DNA from: Nemertoderma westbladi
Lineage: Eukaryota; Xenacoelomorpha; Nemertodermatida; Nemertodermatidae
DNA: 64,000 bases
Assembly: GCA_032718475.1 (NCBI GenBank)
Contig: JAUCBJ010007967.1
Span: 17,753 to 81,752 of the forward strand
Direction of reading: 5' to 3'
Below are positions 1 through 10,976 of the stretch, piece after piece. Every line of letters begins with the position of its first letter. Positions within the stretch are counted from its first letter, which is position 1. The notes below the pieces were generated by a model that saw only the letters and a program-made list of their open reading frames with translations, was not told where the DNA came from and ran no database searches. The position numbers and the translations under genes are program-made.

Positions 1-3000
1 TCCAACAACTAGGATCCGTCCAACAACTTGGATCCGTCCAACAACTTGGATCCGACCAACAACTTGGATCCGTCCAACAACTTGGATCCGACCAACATCC
101 AAATTGGATCCGGCCAACAACTTGGATTCCAACATCTTGGATCCGTCCAACAACTTGGACCCGTCCAACAACTTGGATCCGTCCAACAACCTGGATCCGT
201 ACAACAACTTGGATCCGTCCAACAACTTGGATACGTCCAACAACTCGGATCCGTCCAACAACTTGGATCCGACCAACAACTTGGATCCGTCCAACAACTT
301 GGATCCGACCAACAACTTGGATCCGTCCAACAACTTGGATCCGTCCAACAACTTGGATCCGACCAACAACTTGGATCCGTCCAACAACTTGGATTCCAAC
401 ATCTTGGATCCGTCCAACAACTTGGACCCGTCCAACAACTTGGATCCGTCCAACAACCTGGATCCGTACAACAACTTGGATACGTCCAACAACTTGGATC
501 CGTCCAACAACTTGGATCCGACCAACAATTTGGATCCGTCCAACAACTTGGATCCGACCAACAACTTGGATCCGACCAACAACTTGGATTCCAACATCTT
601 GGATCCGTCCAACAACTTGGACCCGTCCAACAACTTGGATCCGTCCAACAACCTGGATCCGTACAACAACTTGGATACGTCCAACAACTTGGATCCGTCC
701 AACAACTTGGATCCGAACAACAACTTGGATCCGTCCAACAACTTGGACCCGTCCAACAACTTGGATCCGTCCAACAACCTGGATACGTCCAACAACTTGG
801 ATCCGACCAACAATTTGGATCCGTCCAACAACTTGGATCCGTCCAACAACTTGGACCCGTCCAACAACTTGGATCCGACCAACAACTTGGATCCGTCCAA
901 CATCCAACTTGGATCCGTCCAACAACTTGGATCCGAACAACAACTTGGATCCGTCCAACAACTTGGACCCGTCCAACAACTTGGATCCGTCCAACAACTT
1001 GGATCCGTCCAACAACTTGGACCCGTCCAACAACTTGGATCCGTCCCACAACTTGGATCCGAACAACAACTTGGATCCGTCCAACAACTTGGACCCGTCC
1101 AACAACTTGGATCCGTCCAACAACCTGGATACGTCCAACAACTTGGATCCGACCAACAATTTGGATCCGTCCAACAACTTGGATCCGACCAACAACTTGG
1201 ATCCGACCAACAACTTGGATCCGTCCAACAACTTGGACCCGTCCAACAACTTGGATCCGTCCAACAACCTGGATCCGTACAACAACTTGGATTCCAACAT
1301 CTTGGATCCGTCCAACAACTTGGACCCGTCCAACAACTTGGATCCGTCCAACAACCTGGATCCGTACAACAACTTGGATACGTCCAACAACTTGGATCCG
1401 TCCAACAACTTGGATCCGAACAACAACTTGGATCCGTCCAACAACTTGGACCCGTCCAACAACTTGGATCCGTCCAACAACCTGGATACGTCCAACAACT
1501 TGGATCCGACCAACAATTTGGATCCGTCCAACAACTTGGATCCGACCAACAACTCGGATCCGTCCAACAACTTGGATCCGTCCAACAACTTGGATCCGAC
1601 CAACAACTTGGATTCCAACATCTTGGATCCGTCCAACAATTTGGATCCATTCAACAACTTGGATCCGTCCAACAACTTGGATACGTCCAACAACTCGGAT
1701 CCGTCCAAAAACTTGGATCCCTCCAACATCAAATTCGGATCCGTCCAACATCCAACTTGGATCCGTCCAACATCCAACTTGGATCCGTCCAACATCCAAC
1801 TTGGATCCGTCCGACAACTTGGATCGGTCCAACATCCAACTTGGATCCGTCCAACATCCAACTTGGATCCGTCCGACAACTTGGATCGGTCCAACATCCA
1901 ACTTGGATCCGTCCAACATCCAACTTGGATCCGTCCAACATCCAACTTGGATCCGTCCGACAACTTGGATCGGTCCAACATCCAACTTGGATCCGTCCGA
2001 CAACTTGGATCGGTCCAACATCCAACTTGGATCCGTCCAACATCCAACTTGGATCCGTCCGACAACTTGGATCGGTCTAACATCCAACTTGGATCAGTCC
2101 AACATCCAACTTGGATCCGCCCAACATCCAACTTGGATCCGTCCAACATCCAACTTGGATCCGTCCGACAACTTGGATCGGTCCAACATCCAACTTGGAT
2201 CCGTCCAACATCCAACTTGGATACGTCCAACAACTTGGATCCCTCCAACATCAAATTCGGATCCGTCCAACATCCAACTTGGATCCGTCCAACATCCAAC
2301 TTGGATCCGTCCAACAACTTGGATCGGTCCAACATCCAACTTGGATCCGTCCAACATCCAACTTAGATCCGTCCAACAACTTGGATCCGACCAACATCCA
2401 ACTTGGACCCGGCCAACAACTTGGATTCCAACATCTTGGATCCGTCAAACAACTTGGACCCGTCCAACAACTTGGATCCGTCCAACAACCTGGATCCGTA
2501 CAACAATTTGGATCCGTCCAACAACTTGGATACGTCCAACAACTCGGATCCGTCCAACAACTTGGATCCGTCCAACAACTTGGATCCGACCAACAACTTG
2601 GATCCGACCAACATCCAACTTGGATCCGTCCAACAACTTGGACCCGACCAACAACTTGGATCCGTCCAACAACTTGGATCCGTCCTACAACTTGGATCCG
2701 ACCAACAACTTGGATCCGTCCAACAACTTGGATCCGTCCAACAACTTGGATACGACCAACATCCAACTTGGATCCGTCCAACAACTTGGACCCGACCAAC
2801 AACTTGGATCCGTCCAACAACTTGGATCCGTCCAACAACTTGGATCCGTCCAACATCCAACTTGGATCCGTCCAACATACAACTTGGATCCGTCCAACAA
2901 CTTGGACCCGTCCAAAATCTTGGATCCGTCCAACAACTTGGATCGTCTAACAACTTGGATCCGTCCAACATCTTGGATCCATCCAACAACTTGGATCCGT

Positions 3001-3807
3001 CCAACAACTAGGATCCGTCCAACAACTTGGATCCGTCCAACAACTTGGATCAGTCCAACATCCCACTTGGATCCGTCCAACCACTTGGATCAGTACAACA
3101 TCCAACTTGGATCCGCCCAACAACTTGGATTCCAACATATTGGATCCGTCCAACAATTTGGATCCATTCAACAACTTGGATACGTCCAACAACTCGGATC
3201 CGTCCAACAACTTGGATCCCTCCAACATCAAATTCGGATCCGTCCAACAACTTGGATCCGTCCAACATCCAACTTGGATCCGTCCAACATCCAACTGGGA
3301 TCCGTCCAACATCCAACTTGGATCCGTCCAACATCCAACTTGGATCCGTCCAACATCCAACTTGGATCCGTCCGACAACTTGGATCGGTCCAACATCCAA
3401 CTTGGATCCGTCCAACATCCAACTTGGATCCGTCCAACAACTTGGAAACGTCCAACAACTCGGATCCGTCCAACAACTTGGATCCGCCCAACAACTTGGA
3501 TCCGCCAAACAACTTGGTTCCAACATCTTGGACCCGTCCAGCAACTTGGATCCGTCCAACAACTTGGATCCGTCCAGCAACTTGGATTCCAACATCTTGG
3601 ATTCGTCCAACAACTTGGACCCGTCCAACAACCTGGATCCGTCCAACAACTCGGATCCGTCTAACATACAATTTGGATCCGCCCAACATCCAACTTGGAT
3701 CCGTACAACATCCAACTTGGATCCGTCCAACATCCAACTTGGATCCGTCCAACAACTTGGACCCGTCCAACAACTTGGATCCGTCCAACAACTTGGATCC
3801 GTCCAAC
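1..3807. repeat. 18-bp BamHI-site satellite, block 1
   Basis: Tandem array with canonical 18-bp unit GGATCCGTCCAACAACTT. Variants are a 22-bp unit in which CAACAACTT becomes CAACATCCAACTT, a 15-bp unit GGATTCCAACATCTT, and point variants (GACC, GAAC, TACG). The 18- and 15-bp units preserve reading frame and the 22-bp unit shifts it. No version contains a stop in any of six frames, so very long ORFs appear on both strands (plus-strand peptides NNLDPS, QQLGSV, TTWIRP; minus-strand LLDGSK, CWTDPS, VVGRIQ). I treat these as by-products of the repeat. Variants are grouped: 18-bp forms dominate up to about 1730, then 22-bp forms with GTCCGACAACTTGGATCGG pairs, then mixtures. The array continues past the left edge of the window. 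Confidence 0.95.
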
Positions 3808-4880
3808 GTAAGTACAGCGCCATATACCGTAACACCGCTCCAAGGGAAATCAAGCAATGTTTCCCTCCAACTGTAGAAGAGTATAAGGCGATGTATACAA
3901 AACAAAATAATTCGCTTTCAAATAATCTAAATACCTTGGTACTATAATAATTCTACTATTTACAAATATTGCCATAGATATTGCATAATGAATTTACATA
4001 CAAATTAAAATTACAAAAATATTATCTCTCTCAATGTTAACGATTATTACATACAAATTAAATTTACAAAAATACTGTTTTCTCGTTCGTTCTACATAAT
4101 GATTACTACATACAAAATTAAATTTACAAAAATATAATTTCCTTTATTTATCTACAAATTAACGGTCTACCTATTGAAATGGAACATGCCTAGGACAATG
4201 TCCCCCATTTCCCATCTCAAATTGACGATCAACAATAACAAAATAGACTAAATATAAACGTATTGCATTAAAGGCCGATAATCAAATTAAATATAAAATA
4301 CGTAATAATTTCTTTCATTTTCGGACTTTACTTAATTTCTTATAAAAAACGCAAATCATCTTGGTTTGATGATTGCTCAGATAAGTGAAAGAAGTCTTAA
4401 GTTCAAGAAACAACTGGACGCGCTCTACACAACTGTATAAATAAATATTACTATTACTCTATAAATATTAACTCAACATCAATTTGCAATATTTATTGTT
4501 AACTATTATTGCAAGTATAATCTATATCTTGAAAAGTTTACTGGTTATTAGGGAATATAAATTATAGGCCTAATACTGTAATAATATATATAATTGATTA
4601 AAAAAGTTAAATATATGAGCATGCCCAAACTGATAAGTGAAAGGAGTAAGCCAAACCCGCGGGTTTGTCTCCCCAATCACTTCCTTTGCCTCTTTCAATA
4701 AACTTTAGAGCAAATAAAGTCATATACACAAAATCAAATATAGTTAAAGTGTTTACTATTTCCAACGGACTATAAAGTAAAAGTATTTCCTTTCAATATT
4801 TTTCGGCCTTCGAAAATAAAACTCTAAAATATGGATACGACTAGTGTATATGAGTCCAGTCGAATGATTGATCAAAACCT
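3808..4880. other. AT-rich insert, no gene seen
   Basis: The satellite stops abruptly at GTCCAAC followed by GTAAGTACAG, which matches a splice donor, but no exon can be supported. About 135 bases remain open in one frame after the junction and end near 3945. The rest is AT-rich with repeated short phrases such as ACATACAAATTAAA (near 3998, 4050, 4110) and GATAAGTGAAAG (near 4380 and 4635). I see no RNA gene or coding region. Confidence 0.5.
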
Positions 4881-4883
4881 ACG

Positions 4884-4912
4884 ATATACATCAGAGCGAC
4901 GATGATGTATAT
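4884..4912. other. Hairpin 1 with GAGCGACGA loop
   Basis: A perfect 10-bp inverted repeat (ATATACATCA and TGATGTATAT) encloses the 9-base loop GAGCGACGA. The same loop recurs at 5381-5389 with a stem altered at paired positions. The two hairpins bracket a GC-rich segment. Confidence 0.7.
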
Positions 4913-4945
4913 GTCTAGAGTTTGTCGCTCCGTGATATTATAGTC

Positions 4946-5176
4946 TCATCGGCTAGCTCCTGGGTCTCTCGGGCTCGCTCCTCTCGTTTGTCCCCTCCCC
5001 AGATACACCAGTCTACCCCCTGTAGACTCTGTTGACGGCGTCCTTGAGGCGTCACTTCCCGGAACCGGCGACGACGTTCCCTGGGCACCGACTATCTCCC
5101 GACTGGTGCTCCTCCCTCGGCCTCGTCCCATTTGCCGTGTCCCTGTGGGCGCTTCCGCCAACTCCTCTTTCTTCAA
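4946..5176 (-). pseudogene. Arg/Gly-rich ORF remnant between hairpins
   Basis: A GC-rich island in an AT-rich neighbourhood carries a 76-residue minus-strand ORF rich in Arg, Gly, Ser and Pro, with GRGRGRS and LGRGQTRG segments like the RNA-binding tails of some retroelement gag proteins. A plus-strand ORF overlaps it (5106-5336). I recognise no domain, and either strand could be fortuitous in GC-rich DNA. Its position between two matching hairpins suggests part of a mobile element. Confidence 0.3.
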
Positions 5177-5371
5177 CTATAGAATGGAACTGCTCGTCCT
5201 TGGCTTGACGCTTGCCAAGGACTCCTCCTTCTGGTACTTGCCGCGAGCTGTGAGTTCCGGCTGTTGTCGCTTTGGGCGCGGCGGTCCTGATCCTCCACTC
5301 GTTCAGAGGTCAATGACCCCAAACGAGTCTCCTTAGGCCGCCAATTGTGCGCTGGGTAATAAATCTAGACG

Positions 5372-5398
5372 TATATATCAGAGCGACGATGATATATA
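5372..5398. other. Hairpin 2 with GAGCGACGA loop
   Basis: Stem TATATATCA / TGATATATA around the loop GAGCGACGA, which is identical to hairpin 1. The C:G pair of stem 1 is a T:A pair here, so pairing is kept although the bases differ. It is preceded by TCTAGAC, while hairpin 1 is followed by GTCTAGA. Confidence 0.7.
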
Positions 5399-5664
5399 AA
5401 GGATTGGACATATTCGGGCTTAATAATGCGTTCGTCGAAATTTCCCGAAATAATTTTGAGTAAATATCGTATAAATCGCGGATCGTGGGTATAGTTAGTA
5501 GACGGATGGATGGGCGCGAATCTCGCCTGGATACTCAGGCGTGACCTTCCTTTCCTGGTGAAGCGAAGTGAACGTGGTCCAGGAACTCGAGTCCCGTGCC
5601 GCTTCGCGCCGCGCCTCTAGGTCCTTAAAGGCTCGGTATAGCGAAATGGCCGCCGCCGTGTCTA

Positions 5665-6075
5665 TCAAAGTGGGTGTCGAACAGGTTTAATCTCCGTATA
5701 CGGATCTAAAGTCGTAACGGTCGGCGTAATGGGTCTCGGAGGTCGCTTTCCGCTAAAGTCGATACTGATCATCGGGTTGCTCATCGGGTAACCTCCCTCG
5801 TTGTATCCAAGGAACCGGCGAGCCTGACATCGCGTTAATATCGGTTCAGGATGTTGCTCGTTCAGTCGATCGGGAATCGCCACGTCTTGTTTATTCATGC
5901 ATTCACCGCATTTATAGAACAACTTGTATACGCTGAAGACCTTTGGCGTCTCCTAATCCTCGCCTCGAGTCCTCCGGTGCAGATACATTCCGTCGAACTG
6001 ATCTCGGACGGCAGGTAGCGGTTCATCGTGCCGCAAATACATATATCCCAATAGTTCGTTACGCAAACCAATTAC
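5665..6075 (-). pseudogene. Broken Cys-containing ORF, unidentified
   Basis: On the minus strand, the frame reading 5922 down to 5665 (85 residues) begins near a CGEC motif. It continues upstream in the same frame past one stop codon to about 6075, giving about 130 codons with a single interruption. The composition looks protein-like (LLGYMYLRHDEPLP, then a Pro-rich tail ITPTVTTLDPYTEIKPV), unlike the flanking satellite. I recognise no family. It is probably a decayed gene of the element inserted between satellite blocks 1 and 2. Confidence 0.3.
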
Positions 6076-6308
6076 ACTGTGGGTAAATCAGTTAGATGGT
6101 GCGGAGGGACGAACTTCCCGAGCTACCTGGCCGCCTTCCAGCAGTTCAGTTCGGCTTTCTAGATCCCGTCTCATTCCTAACTACCTTCTAACCTATTCCC
6201 ATGCATAGCGCAAAAAACTTCGGAGATAAACTGGCCGTGACCAACTCACTTTTTGATGCCCAAGCTACTCCCCAATACTTGTACTAGACTACAGTAGTTA
6301 GAAAGACA
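6076..6308. other. Insert flank, no gene seen
   Basis: Non-repetitive sequence leading to the restart of the satellite at about 6309. Nothing recognisable. The insert as a whole (3808-6308) sits between CAAC and AACAACTT satellite sequence, so a duplication of 3-4 bp is possible but too short to be firm. Confidence 0.4.
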
Positions 6309-8082
6309 AACAACTTGGATCCGTCCAACAACTTGGATCCGTCCAACAACTTAGATCCGTCCAACAACTTGGATACGTCCAACAACTTGGATCCGTCCAA
6401 CAACTTGGATCCGTCCAACAACTTGTATCCCTCCATCATCCAATTTGGATCCGTCCAACATCCAACTTGGATCCGTCCAACATCCACCTTGGATCTGTCC
6501 AACAACTCGGATCCGTCCAACAACTTGGATCCCTCCAACATCAAATTCGGATCCGTCCAACATCCAACTTGGATCCGTCCAACAACCAACTTGGATCCGT
6601 ACAACATCCAACTTGGATCCGTACAACATCCAACTTGGATCCGTCCAACATCCACCTTGGATCTGTCCAACAACTCGGATCCGTCCAACAACTTGGATCC
6701 CTCCAACATCAAATTCGGATCCGTCCAACATCCAACTTGGATCCGTCCAACATCCAACTTGGATCCGTCCAACAACTTGGATCCGCCCAACAACTTGGAT
6801 CCGTCCAACAACTTGGATCCGTCCAACAACTTAGATCCGTCCAACAACTTGGATGCGTCCAACAACTTGGATCCGTCCAACAACTTGGATACGTCCAACA
6901 ACTTGGATCCGTCCAACAACTTGGATCCCTCCAACATCAAATTCGGATCCGTCCAACATCCAACTTGGATCCGCCCAACATCCAACTTGGATCCGTACAA
7001 CATCCAACTTGGATCCGTCCAACATCCACCTTGGATCTGTCCAACAACTTGGATCCGTCCAACATCTTGGATCCGTCCAACATCTTGGTTCCGTCCAACA
7101 ACTTGGATCCGTCCAACAACTTGTATCCCTCCAACGTCCAATTTGGATCCGTCCAACATCCAACTTGGATCCGTCCAACATCCAACTTGGATCCGTCCAA
7201 CAACTTGGATCCGTCCAACATCCAACTTGGATCCGTCCAACATCCAACTTGGATCCGTCCAACATCCAACTTGGACCCATCCAACAACTTGGATCCGAAC
7301 CAACAACTCGGATCCGTCCAACAACTTGGATCAGTCCAACATCCAACTTGGATCCGACCAATAACTTGGATCCGTCCAACATCTTGGTTCCGTCCAACAA
7401 CTTGGATCCGTCCAACAACTTGTATCCCTCCAACATCCAATTTGGATCCGTCCAACATCCAACTTGGATCCGTACAACATCCAACTTGGATAGGTCCAAC
7501 AACTTGGATCCGTCCAACATCCAACTTGGATCCGTCCAACATCCAACTTGGATCCGTCCAACATCCAACTTGGACCCATCCAACAACTTGGATCAGTCCA
7601 ACATCCAACTTGGATCCGACCAATAACTTGGATCCGTTTAACATCTTGGATCCGTCCAACAACTTGGATCCGTCCAACATCTTGGATCCATCCAACAACT
7701 TGGATCCGTCCAACAACTTGGATCAGTCCAACATCCAATTTGGATCCGCCCAACAACTTGGATCCGTCCAACATCTTGGATCCGTCCAACAACTTGGATC
7801 CGTCCAACATCTTGGATCCATCCAACAACTTGGATCAGTCCAACATCCAACTTGGATCCGCCCAACAACTTGGATCCGTCCAATATCTTGGATCCGTCCA
7901 ACAACTTGGATCCGTCCAACATCTTGGATCCATCCAACAACTTGGATCCGTCCAACAACTTGGAACAGTCCAACATCCAACTTGGATCCATCCAACCACT
8001 TGGATCAGTACAACATACAACTTAGATCCGTCTAACAACTTGGATCCGCCCGACAACTTAGATTCCAACATCTTGGATCCGT
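6309..8082. repeat. 18-bp satellite, block 2
   Basis: Same unit and orientation as block 1, with more CCCTCCAACATC and CATCCACC variants. Several longer stretches recur inside the block: for example, the segment around 6470-6560 recurs near 6650-6740, and the segment around 7090-7200 recurs near 7390-7500. This indicates higher-order duplication. All six frames stay open for long distances, as in block 1. The array stops at GGATCCGT before GCACTATT. Confidence 0.95.
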
Positions 8083-8870
8083 GCACTATTATTTTTATCT
8101 TCTATGTATGTAAAACATTAATCATAGAACCTAGCAACCAATGAAATCTCTTCGCTACCACTGCCTATGTGAATTGAGGCTGGCTCCCCTTGACCCTTCA
8201 AAGATGGAACGAAATAATAATAATAGTTACCAATATTGTAAATCAGGAGTGGCCCCTTAACCCACTGGGCCATATTTATTGCCGCAATAATTATTTATTG
8301 CCGCAATAATTATTTATTACCGCAGGCTTACTTAAATACAGCTTTACTTAAATATGTTTGTGGATTTAATATCATGACGTACTTCGTGGTGGGATATTAT
8401 TATTATTTGTGTGAAATTAATTAGTTGTTAATTTACTTTTAATAAAACTATTTTAAGTTCAGTTAATAATTAAAGCGCAGCGTTTATTGCCGCAATAATT
8501 ATTTATTGCCGTTATAACAATTGGACGTCTTTTAGATATTTCATGATTTTTATGTAATTTAAATATTTTCATAAGTGATTTAAATATTTTCATGAGTGAT
8601 ATAATTATTTTCATACGTACATTATTATATTATTTCAATGTACTGCAGTAATTGTTATGATTTCGATCCTTTTGAGACGCCATAGTACGGGACGGGTTAG
8701 CGGTTACCACCCTCTGCCCTCACCCGGTATATACTCATCCCGCACCCAGTATATACTCACCCCGCACCCGGTACCTACAGACATAGATCAGTACTGCAGT
8801 AGATACGGGTCTCCCGGTAGGCTTAAATATTTTTTTCAGATATTTGCAACTCACGCGGAAACCAACAACA
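8083..8870. other. Insert with short tandem repeats
   Basis: AT-rich sequence separating satellite blocks 2 and 3. A 19-bp motif containing TTGCCGCAATAATTATTTA is repeated at about 8278-8322 and again at about 8485-8512. A short GC-richer repeat around GTATATACTCA/TCCCGCACCC occurs near 8727-8775. No gene recognised before the ATG at 8871. Confidence 0.5.
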
Positions 8871-9260
8871 ATGGCGTTATTGTGTAGACGAATTTTAGGT
8901 GGACGATTCCGTCGTACAGGTATCCGAGAGCAAACGCGATGCTGTGACGTCATAAATTTATACGGATATTCAATCGCGCGATTTAGCGATTCAACAATCG
9001 GATCACCCGACAATAGTAAACTGGTAACCATGGTAACCGAGGAGAATGAAGAGATACAAGTATCCGAGACACGAACACTCGTACCGGTACCAGACGCAAC
9101 CCGAAACCGACCAGAGAAGATTAGCGACGACCCATCGGGCGCCCATATCTACTACTTCCCCGAACTAACTAACACCCAACGGGACCATCACAAATTACAA
9201 ATCACTGCAGTTAAATCTCATCTCCGTGTGCAATGTATAAATAGGTACAATAGTCCTACA
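8871..9260 (+). CDS. Possible first exon, mitochondrial-like N-terminus
   Basis: An ATG at 8871 with A at -3 and G at +4 opens a frame of 130 codons ending at a consensus donor (ACA then GTAAGT at 9261); the unspliced frame stops at 9272. The start reads MALLCRRILGGRFRRTGIRE: seven basic residues, no acidic residue before position 20, alternating with hydrophobics. That resembles a mitochondrial presequence. A more acidic region (EENEEIQVSE) and a polar tail follow. I recognise no domain, and no downstream exon is evident before the satellite resumes. If real, the gene has been disrupted by the satellite or has an intron spanning it. Confidence 0.35.
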
Positions 9261-9439
9261 GTAAGTTATTAGTTTATTAATTATTTACTATTTATACTGT
9301 AATTACGTTTTATAATAAATTGTTCTGTACATTACATCTTTATCGTTGAGTCGGTCATTGTCACGCTCTCGGTAAAGTTGTACATGTACATAGTGTAATT
9401 ACGTTTTATATTCGTTTAGGTTAGCGTAGTGTAATATTG

Positions 9440-9600
9440 TATTTGTAACCAAGTAACATAAAGGACCCCCTTGGAAATAAGCTGCAAAGCTTTAGGGGTA
9501 ATCCTATATGTTATGTTGGACAATACCTTTATACCGGTACATTGTTTGGTGTATTTGTTATTGTTTTTACATAATGTATAAATAAATCTATCTATCTAAT
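9440..9600 (+). mobile_element. LINE/SINE-like 3' tail
   Basis: The phrase AAGGACCCCCTTGGAAATAAG, a GCTTT loop and AGGGGTAATCCTATATG are followed by an AT-rich stretch and a (TCTA)n tail at about 9588-9600. This layout, a GGACCC..GGAAA..GCTTT..GGGGTATCC hairpin with a microsatellite tail, is typical of 3' ends of many invertebrate LINEs and their SINEs. A related tail is at 25,543-25,823. Confidence 0.5.
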
Positions 9601-9650
9601 TCCACGAACCCACCCCGTATAAACCGATGGCCAGTCATCCGATGATCTGT

Positions 9651-10242
9651 CATCCACCTTGGATCTGTCCAACAACCAACTTGGATCCGTACAACATCCA
9701 ACTTGGATCCGTCCAACATCCAACTTGGATCCGTCCAACAACTTGGATCCGAACCAACAACTCGGATCCGTCCAACAACTCGGATCCGTCCAACAACTTG
9801 GATCCCTCCAACATCAAATTCGGATCCGTCCAACATCCAACTTGGATCAGTCAAACATCCAACTCGGATCCGTCCAACAACTTGGATCCGCCCAACAACT
9901 TGGATCCGCCAAACAACTTGGTTCCAACATCTTGGACCCGTCCAACAACTTGGAACCGTCCAACAACTTGGATCCATCCAACAACTTGGATCCGTCCAAC
10001 AACTTAGATCCGTCCAACAACTTGGATACGTCCAACAACTTGGATCCGTCCAACAACTTGGATCCGTCCAACAACTTGTATCCCTCCATCATCCAATTTG
10101 GATCCGTCCAACATTCAACTTGGATCCGTCCAACATCCACCTTGGATCTGTCCAACAACTCGGATCCGTCCAACAATTTGGATCCCTCCAACATCAAATT
10201 CGGATCCGTCCAACATCCAACTTGGATCCGTCCAACAACTTG
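9651..10242. repeat. 18-bp satellite, block 3
   Basis: Same unit and orientation as blocks 1 and 2, with the same variants (CATCCACC, GATCCGAACC, GATCCCTCCAACATCAAATT). The segment near 10,000-10,240 closely resembles 6330-6590 of block 2, so the three blocks were probably one array. It ends exactly where the LTR starting TGTAAAAGC begins at 10,243. Confidence 0.95.
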
Positions 10243-10976
10243 TGTAAAAGCTTCTGTGGGATATAACTGGCCCTTTTGCTTTGCAATCCAGTTTCCCCCC
10301 AGGCGCTGGAATACTCTAAAAAGCTCTCTAACTCGAATGATGTAAAGCGACCGGCTGATTGGCTGATTTGCTGTACGAGGGGCTTTTTGCTATGTTCTAT
10401 CGGCCAACCAGAGCTATAGCAGCAGAGTATGCAACCAGGACAACCGAGCGGAGTGACTCATTTTGTGTGCTGGCCAAGGGATGCAAAAATCCTGATAGTT
10501 CGGCATTTAGATATTCGTGGAACTTGTGGAATCTGGTGTTCTGCCAATGAGAGCTATTCCTCTCTGTGTAAAAAGATACCTGCAACGGTGTTAGGGACAG
10601 TAGTAGCTGTTTTTTCTTGATACTGTTGTGTTGTTGGTATCTAGGCCAGGAACACCGGCTCTAGAATCAATTCGTTTTCATACTTTAGAAGAAACATTAG
10701 TAGGCTTAAGATTATAGAGCGTATAACTGTTATCTTGTCACATCTTGTCATATCATATCTTAACCTACCGTCTTAATGCTGTTTACTGTTGTGTTTTGGT
10801 TGAATATTATTTGGAGAACATTTATAAAGAACCCAAATTTCCCAATTTTCTTGATACACTACAGGTTAGAGAGACGGGTTATATATAGCGATTGCGACTT
10901 ATATTATTGTGTATGTAGTGAATTTAATGCTATTTGATAAGCACTACATTGGTCCGTTGCTGTTCTCTCTATATAT
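10243..10976 (+). mobile_element. BEL/Pao-family LTR, element A 5' end
   Basis: Begins TGTAAAAGCTTCTGTGGGAT directly against satellite block 3. The same start is at 20,481 and 59,743, with diverged starts at 53,628 and 23,909. Similarity to the 20,481 copy runs to about 10,976, where the 20,481 copy departs into a different repeat, so the 3' edge given here is the end of shared sequence and not a proven TG..CA boundary. Compared with the other copies, this one has a different segment at about 10,335-10,400. Confidence 0.65.

Noticed and set aside
28-3876. Plus-strand frame of 1282 codons (and a 692-codon minus-strand frame) across satellite block 1
   Set aside because: The repeat units lack stops in all six frames, and the 22-bp units shift frame. 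No start context, domain or codon bias supports translation.
6315-8035. Long frames on both strands in satellite block 2 and block 3
   Set aside because: Same repeat effect as block 1, with overlapping open frames in opposite directions.
10359-10620. Short overlapping frames in the LTR of element A
   Set aside because: They lie in LTR sequence, are not kept in the other LTR copies and occur on both strands.
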